Shown here one piece after another: positions 1 through 7,781 of a stretch of 64,000 nucleotides of DNA. The stretch is from Micavibrio_A sp041655955 (GTDB lineage Bacteria; Pseudomonadota; Alphaproteobacteria; Micavibrionales; Micavibrionaceae), in assembly GCA_041655955.1 (NCBI GenBank), contig JBBAEN010000002.1, forward strand, positions 744,001 through 808,000, written 5' to 3'. A program made the position numbers and the translations under genes. How positions within the stretch are numbered: the first letter of the stretch is position 1; every line of letters begins with the position of its first letter. The notes below the pieces were generated by a model. That model had not been told where the DNA came from. It worked only from the letters and a program-made list of their open reading frames with translations, and ran no database searches.

Positions 1-267
1 GATCTGGCCTCGCAAGGCGTCGGCGTCTGGCCCGACATATCCGACGAGGACGCGGTGAAGGCGGCGGGGATAAATATTGAGCGGGCCTTGCATGATTACG
101 GTTATGACCCGCGGGTGAAATTGCGGGAAAAGATCACGGCTTTCCAGCGCCATTTCGTGCCGGAAGCCTTCGTAAACGGGCATGCGGGAGAGGCCGATAA
201 TCTGACCCGCGTGCGGCTTTACGCGCTTTTGGCCGGGCATCTTCTTGAAGAGAACGGCGCTTGGTGA
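1..267 (+). CDS. N-acetylmuramoyl-L-alanine amidase, AmpD-like, C-terminal part
   Basis: The reading frame is open from base 1 and ends in TGA at 265-267, so only the last 88 residues are present. The segment AFQRHF followed by an Asn-Leu-Thr-Arg stretch is typical of the C-terminal end of Amidase_2 (AmpD/AmiD) enzymes, which cleave the amide bond between N-acetylmuramic acid and L-alanine in cell wall recycling or remodelling. The zinc ligands expected upstream are outside the window. The gene ends about 12 bases before the RNase P RNA, so the rnpB promoter probably lies inside this coding region. The family call rests on the C-terminal part only; the exact subfamily is open. Confidence 0.75.
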   Translation, partial: DLASQGVGVWPDISDEDAVKAAGINIERALHDYGYDPRVKLREKITAFQRHFVPEAFVNGHAGEADNLTRVRLYALLAGHLLEENGAW

Positions 268-278
268 TAAAGATGCGC

Positions 279-659
279 CTGACCGGAGGGCCGGACGACC
301 GCTTTGCGCCATGTAAATGGTTCGCGGGGAGGAAAGTCCGGGCTTCATGGAAACAGGATGCCGGGTAACGCCCGGACGGGGCAACCCGATGGAAAGTGCA
401 ACAGAAAGCAAACCGCCGATGGGCCGCAAGGCCACAGGCAAGGGCGAAAGGGTGCGGTAAGAGCGCACCGCGGGACTGGCAACAGGAACGGCATGGCAAA
501 CCCCATCCGAAGCAAGACCAAATAGGGGCCGCGCATACACCCGTTTCCAGTGTGTGGCCCGGGTAGGTCGCTAAAGATCTTTGGTAACAAAGAAACGAGA
601 TGAATGGTCGTCGGTGCCTTTTGGCATTACAGAACCCGGCTTACAGGCTCTCCGGTCAT
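279..659 (+). ncRNA. rnpB: RNase P RNA (bacterial class A)
   Basis: This is the catalytic RNA of RNase P, which matures the 5' ends of tRNAs. The diagnostic conserved block GAGGAAAGTCCG lies at 329-340 and the matching 3' block ACAGAACCCGGCTTAC at 629-644. The ends are set by the P1 helix: TGACCGGAG at 280-288 pairs with CTCCGGTCA at 650-658. A length near 380 bases fits the family. A terminator hairpin follows at 683-714. Short reading frames across this region are artefacts. Confidence 0.97.
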
Positions 660-682
660 ATTTATTTGTTTTTATTGATAAA

Positions 683-719
683 AACCGCCCTAAAGCCGGA
701 AGCTTTGGGCGGTTCTTGT
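683..719 (+). terminator. Rho-independent terminator of rnpB, probably bidirectional
   Basis: AACCGCCC-T-AAAGC pairs with GCTTT-GGGCGGTT across a short CCGGA-type loop (683-714), followed on the plus strand by TTCTTGTCTTTTT. Read on the minus strand the same stem is followed by TTTTTATC, so it can also stop the convergent small gene at 753-896. Confidence 0.85.
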
Positions 720-752
720 CTTTTTGCCTCGATTGGCCGGTTTTTATCCGGC

Positions 753-896
753 TTATGCCAGATGGATAAAGTCCGCTTTTTGAAGCAAGGCGATGGCTTT
801 TTCCAATTCAGCGAATTGGTAAGCGGAAAAAGCAATCGTTCCCGCATATAAGCCGCCGCTAATAGCCACGGCTATGGCAATCAGTATTATAATCAT
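753..896 (-). CDS. Small single-span membrane peptide, 47 residues, unknown function
   Basis: Reading the minus strand from ATG at 896 gives a 47-residue peptide beginning MIIILIAIAVAISGG, with one hydrophobic segment (about residues 1-25) followed by a short amphipathic tail rich in Ala, Leu, Glu and Lys. GGGGAG lies about 10 bases upstream of the ATG. The gene is convergent with rnpB and is followed by the shared terminator hairpin. No homologue is recognised. A coding role is plausible because the start has a ribosome site, the peptide has a coherent membrane segment, and a terminator follows, but a gene this short could be chance. Confidence 0.45.
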   Translation of the reverse strand: MIIILIAIAVAISGGLYAGTIAFSAYQFAELEKAIALLQKADFIHLA

Positions 897-1101
897 TGGT
901 TATACTCCCCACACACAGTTTGAAGACGGTGTCCCGTCGACAGGGCATATTGTTACCATAACGCCTTAATCTTTGCAACATATATTTTCATAAAATTTTA
1001 GTGTTGCTTGTTTAAAAGGCGCGGCGTGGCTTAATACGCTGATTTACAATAATTATTTTAAGATAATCATAACTCTGTGGTTTATTCCGGAACAAAAGGA
1101 G

Positions 1102-1110
1102 TTATCCACA
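1102..1110 (+). promoter_or_regulatory. DnaA box upstream of mraZ
   Basis: TTATCCACA is a perfect match to the high-affinity DnaA box. Weaker reversed copies (TGTGGTTTA near 1077, TGTGGAAAT near 1136) flank it. It is about 170 bases before the mraZ start. The same perfect nonamer recurs before ftsZ at 18646. Binding by DnaA is inferred. Confidence 0.6.
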
Positions 1111-1159
1111 GTTTGCGCAATATTCTGTGCATGAGTCTGTGGAAATATAAGCGGCCAGA

Positions 1160-1188
1160 TTGTCAGTACCAAAAACCCATGCTATCCC
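1160..1188 (+). promoter_or_regulatory. Candidate sigma-70-type promoter of the dcw operon
   Basis: TTGTCA (1160-1165), a 17-base spacer, then TATCCC (1183-1188). The -35 element is good and the -10 weak. The -10 region lies inside the MraZ boxes, which would fit repression of the operon by its own first product. Other promoters in the AT-rich region upstream are possible. Confidence 0.35.
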
Positions 1189-1210
1189 ATAAATATCCAT
1201 GTTATACCAT
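1176..1210 (-). promoter_or_regulatory. Four MraZ-type operator boxes at 10-base spacing
   Basis: CCCAT, CCCAT, TCCAT and ACCAT end at 1180, 1190, 1200 and 1210. Read on the minus strand they are ATGGT, ATGGA, ATGGG and ATGGG, each starting exactly 10 bases apart. Known MraZ operators are TGGGN units separated by 5 bases, that is a 10-base period, just before mraZ. Position, period and sequence all agree; two of the four units deviate at the last G. Confidence 0.75.
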
Positions 1211-1277
1211 ATAGGTAGAGCGGGGTTTCTTCGGTCTTTTGACTTCACATCCGGGGCAGGGTTCAGGCGCAGTCGCA

Positions 1278-1733
1278 ATGGCATTATTTTTGTCAACGCA
1301 TATCAATAAGGTGGACAAAAAAGGGCGGGTTTCCGTGCCTGCGCAGTTCCGTGCCGAACTCGCCGCCGAATCTTTCCAGGGCATCGTCCTTTTCCGCTCC
1401 CATACACAGCCCGCCCTCGAAGGCTTCGCATGGTCTTACATGCAGGAAATCAGCCGCAGGGTTGAAAATTTCGATCTGTTCTCGTCAGAGCAGGATGATC
1501 TCGCCATGACGGTGTTCGGTGAATCCGTGCAGCTCGCCTTTGACGGCGATGGCCGTGTCGTCCTGCCCGCCGAGTTAATAGAATTTGCAGGCGTTGCCGA
1601 ACGTGCGGCCTTTGTCGGGCTTGGCAACAAGTTCCAGATTTGGGATGAAGATATTCTTGCCCGCCGCCGTGAAGAAGCGCGCCGCACCGTGCGGGAAAAA
1701 GGGCTGACGCTACCCAAGGGTGATGCGTCATGA
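1278..1733 (+). CDS. mraZ: Transcriptional regulator MraZ
   Basis: MraZ is a ring-forming DNA-binding protein of the AbrB/SpoVT fold that controls the division and cell wall operon from its own promoter. The 151-residue product starts MALFLSTHINKVDKKGRVSVP, the usual N-terminus of alphaproteobacterial MraZ, and has two SpoVT-AbrB repeats: residues about 5-50, and about 75-125 containing FDGDGRVVLPAEL. An upstream TTG at 1239 in the same frame would add 13 residues without family support, so ATG 1278 is chosen although no strong ribosome site is visible. Its stop overlaps the rsmH start (ATGA). Four box repeats at 1176-1210 suggest autoregulation. Confidence 0.95.
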   Translation: MALFLSTHINKVDKKGRVSVPAQFRAELAAESFQGIVLFRSHTQPALEGFAWSYMQEISRRVENFDLFSSEQDDLAMTVFGESVQLAFDGDGRVVLPAELIEFAGVAERAAFVGLGNKFQIWDEDILARRREEARRTVREKGLTLPKGDAS

Positions 1734-2677
1734 ATGCGCCGCACTTACCCGTAATGCTTCCCGAAGTTTTAGCGACCCTTGTCCCCAAGGATGGCGAGGT
1801 TTATGTCGATGGCACGTTCGGGGCCGGCGGTTATACGCGCGCGTTTTTAGAGGCGGCCGATTGCACGGTGATTGCTATTGATCGCGACCCTGCGGCTTTG
1901 TCCCGCGCCGATGCGATGCGCCGCGAATTTGGCGGGCGGCTTATTTTCATTCAAGGACGTTTTGGCGACGCGCTGGAGCTTGTAAGGGCCGCAGGGTATG
2001 AACAGGTGGACGGGTTCGTTTTAGATGTCGGCGTATCGTCGATGCAGTTCGACGAGGCGGCCCGCGGCTTTTCCTTCCGTTTCGATGCGCCGCTTGATAT
2101 GCGCATGGATATGTCGTCCGGTGAAACGGCGGCTGATATCGTCAATAACTATGATGAAGACGATCTTGCGAACCTGATTTACCGCTATGGCGAAGAGCGC
2201 AAATCCCGCCATATCGCCCGCAAGATAGTGGAGGAGCGCGGCACAGCGCCGATTGAAACGACGCTGCGCCTTGCGGATATTATCCGCTCCGTTGTCCGCA
2301 AATCGCCCAAGGATAAAATCGATCCTGCAACGCGCAGTTTTCAGGCGCTGCGCATCGCCGTGAATGACGAGCTTGGAGAGCTTGAACGCGGCCTTGCCGC
2401 CGCGCAGGAGCTTCTCAAGGACGGTGGCCGCCTTATCGTCGTTTCCTTTCATTCCCTTGAAGACGGTATTGTCAAATCCTTCCTCTATCAGCACAGCGGC
2501 AAGACCCCGTCCCCGTCGCGCTATCTTCCCGCCGATCCGCAAAAGATCGATCCCGCCTTTATGCTTTCGCCCCGAAAGCCCCTTGATCCTTCCGAAACAG
2601 AAATCTCCCGTAATCCCCGTTCCCGCTCCGCCCGCTTGCGCGGCGCAATCCGCATCAGGAAAGAGGAGGGCGCATGA
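1730..2677 (+). CDS. rsmH: 16S rRNA m4C1402 methyltransferase RsmH (MraW)
   Basis: RsmH uses S-adenosylmethionine to methylate N4 of C1402 in 16S rRNA at the ribosomal P site. The 315-residue length is normal. The SAM-binding segment DGTFGAGGYTRAFL is at about residues 27-40, and the RSFQALRIAVNDEL block and the VVSFHSLEDGIVK motif characteristic of MraW follow in the second half. The start overlaps the end of mraZ by 4 bases and the end overlaps ftsL by 4 bases, suggesting translational coupling. Its place as second gene of the dcw cluster is standard. Confidence 0.97.
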   Translation: MNAPHLPVMLPEVLATLVPKDGEVYVDGTFGAGGYTRAFLEAADCTVIAIDRDPAALSRADAMRREFGGRLIFIQGRFGDALELVRAAGYEQVDGFVLDVGVSSMQFDEAARGFSFRFDAPLDMRMDMSSGETAADIVNNYDEDDLANLIYRYGEERKSRHIARKIVEERGTAPIETTLRLADIIRSVVRKSPKDKIDPATRSFQALRIAVNDELGELERGLAAAQELLKDGGRLIVVSFHSLEDGIVKSFLYQHSGKTPSPSRYLPADPQKIDPAFMLSPRKPLDPSETEISRNPRSRSARLRGAIRIRKEEGA

Positions 2678-3162
2678 GAATATTCCGCATCTCGAACCTT
2701 CTCCTTTTCGCCGTCGCGGCTTTTCTCGGCTTCCTTTTATTCTGGACGTCGCAAGCCGTACAGAACAAGGAGGATCAATATCGTACAGCCAAGAAAAAAC
2801 TCGCGCAGGAAACGGAAACGATCCGCGTCTTGAGTGTTGAATGGGATTATCTTAACAGGCCGCAAAGGCTTGAAGAGCTGGCGGCCGAAATCGGCATGGT
2901 TCCTTCCGGCCCGTCGAGCATGATTAAAAATGCATCGCATATCCCGGAGCCTGTGATCGAAGCCGATCCTTTCATCCATTACCAGGAGGGGATTACGCAG
3001 GCCGTTTCCCTCTCCCCTATCCCCCCCCCGGTAAAAAAGCCCGCTGCCGCGGCGGAAAAACTGGAAAGGGAGGGGGATATTATTTCTCCCTCTTCTGCAG
3101 AGCGCCAAAGTTTTGAAAGGCTGATCGAACAGCTGAACGCGCCGGAAAGGGAGGGGCGATGA
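2674..3162 (+). CDS. ftsL: Cell division protein FtsL
   Basis: This 162-residue bitopic membrane protein has a short cytoplasmic N-terminus, one transmembrane segment (about residues 7-29, LLLFAVAAFLGFLLFW), a short coiled-coil stretch (about 30-55) and then the SVEWDYLNRPQRLEELA motif found in alphaproteobacterial FtsL. In the divisome FtsL joins FtsB and FtsQ and helps activate FtsW/FtsI. The C-terminal 70 residues are rich in Pro and Glu and are an extension without a recognised domain. It overlaps rsmH and ftsI by 4 bases on each side. Identification rests on the motif, topology and position. Confidence 0.9.
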   Translation: MRIFRISNLLLFAVAAFLGFLLFWTSQAVQNKEDQYRTAKKKLAQETETIRVLSVEWDYLNRPQRLEELAAEIGMVPSGPSSMIKNASHIPEPVIEADPFIHYQEGITQAVSLSPIPPPVKKPAAAAEKLEREGDIISPSSAERQSFERLIEQLNAPEREGR

Positions 3163-4907
3163 ATCCGTTCTCCCGCACCAATATAAAATTCACGGGGCAA
3201 AAACGCTCGGCGCTGGATATGGCGCGCGGGCGGCTTATGCTTCTCAGCCTTTTCTTTATTCTCGCCTATATTATCGTTGCCGCCCGCATCGTCGATCTCT
3301 CGCTCATACAGGGGGAATTGAAGAAGGACGAAAAAACCGTTTCTTATCTTGAGGCGGAACCGGTGCGCAAGAATGAAATAAGGCGGGCTGATATTCTCGA
3401 CCGCAACGGGGTAATCCTTGCGCGCTCGTTAAAAACGGCTTCGCTTTACGCAGATCCGGCCCTTATTACGGAGCCGAAAAAAGTGGCGGAAGATATTGTC
3501 CGCATTTTTCCCGATCTGCCCTATGGCGAAATCCTGCAAAGGCTTCAAAGCGAAAAACGCTTTGTCTGGATTAAGCGCAACATCACGCCTGAAGAGCAAT
3601 ATAAGGTTCTGTATCTCGGCCAGCCGGGCCTGTCTTTCAGGGAGGAACAGCGCCGCATCTATCCGCAAGGGACGCTTGCATCCCATATTCTCGGCTATAC
3701 GAATATTGATGGCCGCGGCATCGCGGGGCTTGAAGCTTCGTTCGACAAGCTTCTGACGGATGAAAAAGAGCCATTGATGACAACGATCGATGTGCGCATC
3801 CAGCACGCGCTGCGCCGTGAAATAGCGCATGCGGTAAAGCGGTTCCGCGCGATTGGCGGAAGCGGCGTCGTCATGGAAGTGAATACGGGGGAGATGCTGG
3901 CCGCCATATCCCTGCCTGATTTCGACCCGCATGATGTCTCCTCGAAAACCAAAAAAGAGGCGTTGTTCAACAACCTGACCCTTGGCGTGTTCGAGCCGGG
4001 CTCGACTTTCAAGATTGTTACGACGGCGGCGGCGATAGAATTATCCGGCGCGGCGATGGGCAAGACTTATGACGCCCGCACGCCCGTGGAGTTTGGCCGT
4101 TTCAGGATCAATGATTATTACGGGCAGCGCCGTATCCTGACCTTGCCCGAAGTCTTCATGTATTCATCCAATATCGGCTCCGCCAAAATGGCGCAGAATA
4201 TCGGAACGGATCCTTTTGTCGCGTTTATGCGCGACCTGGGGCTTTTGAACGCGCCGCAGGTTGAGATTCCGGAAGTCGGCGCGCCTATTCTTCCAAAGCC
4301 TTGGCGGGAAATCAATACGGCCACGGCCTCTTACGGCCATGGAATCGCCGTATCGCCCCTGCAGCTCGTCGCAGCGGCTTCTTCCATCATGAATGGCGGA
4401 ACGCTGATCCGGCCTACGCTCGTTCTTGATAGGGTGCGAGGCCATGCGGCAGAAAATAAAAGCAGGGTGCGCGTCGTTTCCGAGAAAACATCGCACAGGA
4501 TGCGCCAGCTTATGCGCCTTGTCGTGACGGACGGAACGGGAAAGCGTGCGGATATTGAAGGATATAATGTCGGCGGCAAGACGGGGACGGCAAATAAATC
4601 GGAAAATGGCCGCTATGCCAAGGACAAGCGCCGTTCGTCCTTTATGGCTTTCTTCCCGTCCGAAGCGCCGAAATATGCCGTCTACATCATGGTTGACGAA
4701 CCGAAGGGAACGGAGGATACGCACGGGCTTGCGACGGCTGGCTGGGTCGCCGTTCCTGCTGTGGCAAAAGTTATAGAATCCATCGCCGCAATTGAAGCGC
4801 TGACGCCCATGGAGCATGACGAGCTTGAGGGAAGCTTGTCGGCCTATGTCAAAACCAAAGAAGAGATAGAAAAGGAGCGCCGCCTTGCAGCTTTCCAGAC
4901 TCATTGA
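3159..4907 (+). CDS. ftsI: Division-specific transpeptidase FtsI (PBP3)
   Basis: FtsI cross-links septal peptidoglycan. The 582-residue product has a cytoplasmic tail, one membrane anchor at about residues 24-45, a PBP dimerisation domain, and a transpeptidase domain with all three active-site motifs: S282-T-F-K285, S336-S-N338 and K474-T-G476. Length is typical for class B PBPs. The last 23 bases overlap the start of murE. Together with FtsW (10267-11433) it forms the septal synthase pair. Confidence 0.97.
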   Translation: MNPFSRTNIKFTGQKRSALDMARGRLMLLSLFFILAYIIVAARIVDLSLIQGELKKDEKTVSYLEAEPVRKNEIRRADILDRNGVILARSLKTASLYADPALITEPKKVAEDIVRIFPDLPYGEILQRLQSEKRFVWIKRNITPEEQYKVLYLGQPGLSFREEQRRIYPQGTLASHILGYTNIDGRGIAGLEASFDKLLTDEKEPLMTTIDVRIQHALRREIAHAVKRFRAIGGSGVVMEVNTGEMLAAISLPDFDPHDVSSKTKKEALFNNLTLGVFEPGSTFKIVTTAAAIELSGAAMGKTYDARTPVEFGRFRINDYYGQRRILTLPEVFMYSSNIGSAKMAQNIGTDPFVAFMRDLGLLNAPQVEIPEVGAPILPKPWREINTATASYGHGIAVSPLQLVAAASSIMNGGTLIRPTLVLDRVRGHAAENKSRVRVVSEKTSHRMRQLMRLVVTDGTGKRADIEGYNVGGKTGTANKSENGRYAKDKRRSSFMAFFPSEAPKYAVYIMVDEPKGTEDTHGLATAGWVAVPAVAKVIESIAAIEALTPMEHDELEGSLSAYVKTKEEIEKERRLAAFQTH

Positions 4908-6342
4908 CACAAAACATGCCGTAGAGATAAGCGGTATCAGCGCCGATAGCCGCCGCGTGCGCGCGGGCTATGTCTTTGTGGCCTTGCCGGGCAGCCGCGA
5001 AGACGGCGCCAAATATATCGGCGATGCGGTCATGCATGGCGCTTCGGTTATCATCGCTGAAAGGGGAGTGCAGCTTCCGCCTGGCAGCAACGATGCCTTG
5101 CTCATCGAAGTTGATAATCCGCGGCTTGCCCTCGCAGAAATGGCGGCAAAATTCTACAATGCCCAACCTGAAACCATCGTCGCCGTCACCGGCACGAGCG
5201 GGAAGACTTCAACTGCCTCTTTCACGCAGCAGATCTGGGAGCTTTCCGGCATTGAAAAAGCCGTATCGCTTGGCACGCTTGGCGTGCGCGGGGCGGGGCT
5301 TGTCCGCTCCGGCGCATTGACGACGCCGGACGCCGTGTCCCTCCATGCAGAACTTTCCGATCTCGCGGCGGCGGGCATTACCCATCTTGCAATGGAGGCT
5401 TCAAGCCATGGGCTTGATCAATACAGGCTGCATGGCGTGAATGTTTCGGCGGCGGCCTATACGAATCTTTCGCACGATCATCTCGACTACCACCAGACGA
5501 TGGATGAATATTTTTTGGCGAAAGCGCTTCTTTTCACGGATGTGATGAAGAAAGGCGCGGCTGTTTTATGCGCCGATGATGCGCGCTATGAAGAGCTTGC
5601 CGTGATGTGCAAGAAGGTGGGGCATAAAATTATTTCATACGGCGAAAATGGCTGTGAAATAAAGCTTCTTTCGCGCGCGCCGGATCCATTGGGCCAGAGC
5701 ATAAAAATATCCGTGTACGGGAGCGAATATGAACTGCTGTTGCCGCTGGTCGGGCAGTTTCAGGTCATGAATGCGCTGGCGGCGCTGGGGCTTGTCCTTG
5801 CGGGCGCCGGTAAGAAAGAAGCGCCGCGTTTTGTTCCCTTGCTTGAAAAGCTTCAAGGTGTGCCGGGGCGCTTGCAACGCGTCCCGGATGCGGGAACGGG
5901 TATCGCTGTCTATGTCGATTATGCCCATAAGCCGGCGGCGCTTGAGGCGGTTCTTGGCGCGCTGCGCCCACACACGCGCGGGCGGCTCGTTTGTGTTTTC
6001 GGTTGCGGCGGCGACAGGGATTCCGCCAAGCGCCCGGCAATGGGGCGGATTGCGTCCGGTCTTTCCGATCTTGTTGTCGTAACGGATGACAACCCGCGCA
6101 GCGAAGATCCGGCGATGATACGCGCGGCGATCATGGAAGCTGCGCCGGACGCGAAAGAAATAGGCGACAGGCGGGAGGCAATAAGATGGGCTATCGAACA
6201 GCTTGCCGATGACGATGTGCTTGTGATTGCCGGAAAAGGCCATGAGAGCGGGCAGATTATCGGCGACCGCGTCGAGCCTTTTGACGATCTCGAAGAGGCG
6301 GCGAAAATAATAAAAACTCTAAACACCAATGAAAAGGCGTGA
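4885..6342 (+). CDS. murE: UDP-MurNAc-tripeptide synthetase MurE (meso-diaminopimelate type)
   Basis: MurE adds the third amino acid to the UDP-MurNAc peptide in the cytoplasm. The 485-residue product has the ATP-binding segment TGTSGKTSTA (about residue 104) and the DNPRSEDP motif, which in MurE marks enzymes using meso-diaminopimelate, as expected in a Gram-negative cell. The start is an unusual TTG at 4885, inside the end of ftsI; AGGAG about 8 bases upstream supports it, and the N-terminus (LSRLID, then SADSRRVRAGYVF) fits the family. The stop is 2 bases before the murF ATG. Confidence 0.95.
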   Translation: MQLSRLIDTKHAVEISGISADSRRVRAGYVFVALPGSREDGAKYIGDAVMHGASVIIAERGVQLPPGSNDALLIEVDNPRLALAEMAAKFYNAQPETIVAVTGTSGKTSTASFTQQIWELSGIEKAVSLGTLGVRGAGLVRSGALTTPDAVSLHAELSDLAAAGITHLAMEASSHGLDQYRLHGVNVSAAAYTNLSHDHLDYHQTMDEYFLAKALLFTDVMKKGAAVLCADDARYEELAVMCKKVGHKIISYGENGCEIKLLSRAPDPLGQSIKISVYGSEYELLLPLVGQFQVMNALAALGLVLAGAGKKEAPRFVPLLEKLQGVPGRLQRVPDAGTGIAVYVDYAHKPAALEAVLGALRPHTRGRLVCVFGCGGDRDSAKRPAMGRIASGLSDLVVVTDDNPRSEDPAMIRAAIMEAAPDAKEIGDRREAIRWAIEQLADDDVLVIAGKGHESGQIIGDRVEPFDDLEEAAKIIKTLNTNEKA

Positions 6343-6344
6343 AT

Positions 6345-7778
6345 ATGCAGGGAGCGAAATTAATTTGGAGCGCGAAGGAAGCTTGCGAGGCGATGGGCGT
6401 CCCCGTTACGGGGAGCTGGGCCGCGCAGGGCATATCCATTGATTCCAGAACGCTGCAAAAAGGCGATCTGTTTTTCGCCCTGTCCGGTGATAACGGGGAC
6501 GGGCATGATTATGTTTTAAAGGCCATTGAAAACGGCGCTTGCGCCGCCGTCGTTACACGGGCGGTCGATGGCGTTGAAAATGACAGGCTGGTCGTCGTGG
6601 ATGATACGCTGCGCGCGCTGGAAAAACTGGCCGCCGTATCGCGTGAAAGGACGGGGGCGGCGATTATCGGCATTACCGGAAGCGTCGGGAAGACAGGCAC
6701 GAAAGAGTTTCTTGCAACGGCCTTCCGCGCGCTGGGACAAACCCATGCGAGCGTCAAAAGCTATAATAACCACTGGGGCGTTCCGCTGACATTATCCGCG
6801 ATGGCGGCGGGTGCGGATTACGGTATTTTTGAAATGGGCATGAACCATCCGGGGGAAATCGCGCCTCTTTCAAAAATGGTGCGCCCTGAAATCGCTATTA
6901 TCACGACGGTTGCGCCCGTCCATGTCGGTAATTTTGAAAAAGGCGTGGAAGGGATCGCCGCGGCCAAGGCTGAAATCATCGAAGGAATGGAACGGGGAGC
7001 GAAAATTATCCTGAACCGCGATAATGAATGGTTCGAGTATCTGCGCCGCCATGCCGCCGCGAAGGGCGTGGATGTGTTCAGCTTTGGCGAAGACAAACAG
7101 GCCGATGCCCATATTGAAAACATCATCGAGGCCGCCAACGGTTCGCGCATCACGGCGAATATTGACGGTGAAACAATAGAATATTCCCTCCAGATTGCCG
7201 GGCGGCACGTGGCCGTCAATTCCCTTTCCGTCCTGCTCGCCGTCAAGCTGGCGGGGGGCGATGTGGCGAAGGCGGCCAAGGCGCTTTCCAAACAGGAGGC
7301 GATTATCGGGCGCGGCAAGCGCGAGCTTTTGCATATCGGCGATAAAAACAATCCTGTGACGCTGATTGACGAAAGCTATAATGCCTCTCCCGCGTCGATG
7401 CGGGCGGCCTTCAAGGTGCTTGCCCTCGTCGATCCGGGGCGCGGCGGGCGCAGAATCGCCATTCTGGGCGACATGCTGGAGCTGGGCGCGGATGGCGCCC
7501 GCCACCACGCGGATCTTGCGTTGCCGCTCAAAGCCGCTAATGTGGATCTCGTTTATACATGCGGGAAACTCATGAAGAACCTGCATGATGTTTTACCGGC
7601 CAACCAGCGCGGCGAACATAGGGACAGCAGCGGCGAGCTGGCGCAAATCGTTCCCGACGTCCTTGTTCCGGGTGATGTGGTGATGGTGAAAGGATCTCTT
7701 GGCAGCAAGATGGGGACGGTGGTCGAGGCGCTGCGCGCATTGCCGTTGAAGTTCAATAAAACAGGATCGGCAAATTAA
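6345..7778 (+). CDS. murF: UDP-MurNAc-tripeptide:D-Ala-D-Ala ligase MurF
   Basis: MurF adds the D-Ala-D-Ala dipeptide to finish the UDP-MurNAc-pentapeptide. The Mur ligase core is visible: ATP loop GSVGKTGTKEF (about residue 111), the EMGMNHPGEIAPL segment, and DESYNASPASM. GTG at 6339 is also in frame and overlaps the murE stop, but AAAAGG at 6332-6337 sits at the right distance from ATG 6345, so ATG is preferred (477 residues). Only 3 bases separate it from mraY. Confidence 0.95.
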   Translation: MQGAKLIWSAKEACEAMGVPVTGSWAAQGISIDSRTLQKGDLFFALSGDNGDGHDYVLKAIENGACAAVVTRAVDGVENDRLVVVDDTLRALEKLAAVSRERTGAAIIGITGSVGKTGTKEFLATAFRALGQTHASVKSYNNHWGVPLTLSAMAAGADYGIFEMGMNHPGEIAPLSKMVRPEIAIITTVAPVHVGNFEKGVEGIAAAKAEIIEGMERGAKIILNRDNEWFEYLRRHAAAKGVDVFSFGEDKQADAHIENIIEAANGSRITANIDGETIEYSLQIAGRHVAVNSLSVLLAVKLAGGDVAKAAKALSKQEAIIGRGKRELLHIGDKNNPVTLIDESYNASPASMRAAFKVLALVDPGRGGRRIAILGDMLELGADGARHHADLALPLKAANVDLVYTCGKLMKNLHDVLPANQRGEHRDSSGELAQIVPDVLVPGDVVMVKGSLGSKMGTVVEALRALPLKFNKTGSAN

Positions 7779-7781
7779 ACC

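Larger units (their letters stand above)
897..1277. other. Control region between the small peptide gene and mraZ
   Basis: This 381-base, AT-rich stretch holds no convincing gene. It contains one perfect DnaA box (1102-1110), weaker box-like copies on the other strand near 1076 and 1136, a candidate sigma-70 promoter (1160-1188) and four MraZ-type boxes (1176-1210). It therefore looks like the main control region of the division cluster. Confidence 0.7.

Noticed and set aside
304..590. Short frames on both strands within 134-590
   Set aside because: They lie inside the RNase P RNA, whose conserved blocks and P1 helix are clear.
662..847. 61-codon frame on the minus strand across the rnpB terminator
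   Set aside because: It runs through the terminator hairpin and is out of frame with the 47-residue peptide (753-896), which has a ribosome site and membrane segment.
1089..1115. GGAAC at 1089 as a possible EcfG-type promoter of mraZ
   Set aside because: At 17 bases the -10 position reads GTTT, not CGTT, and the distance to mraZ (about 160 bases) does not fit the pattern of the other sites.
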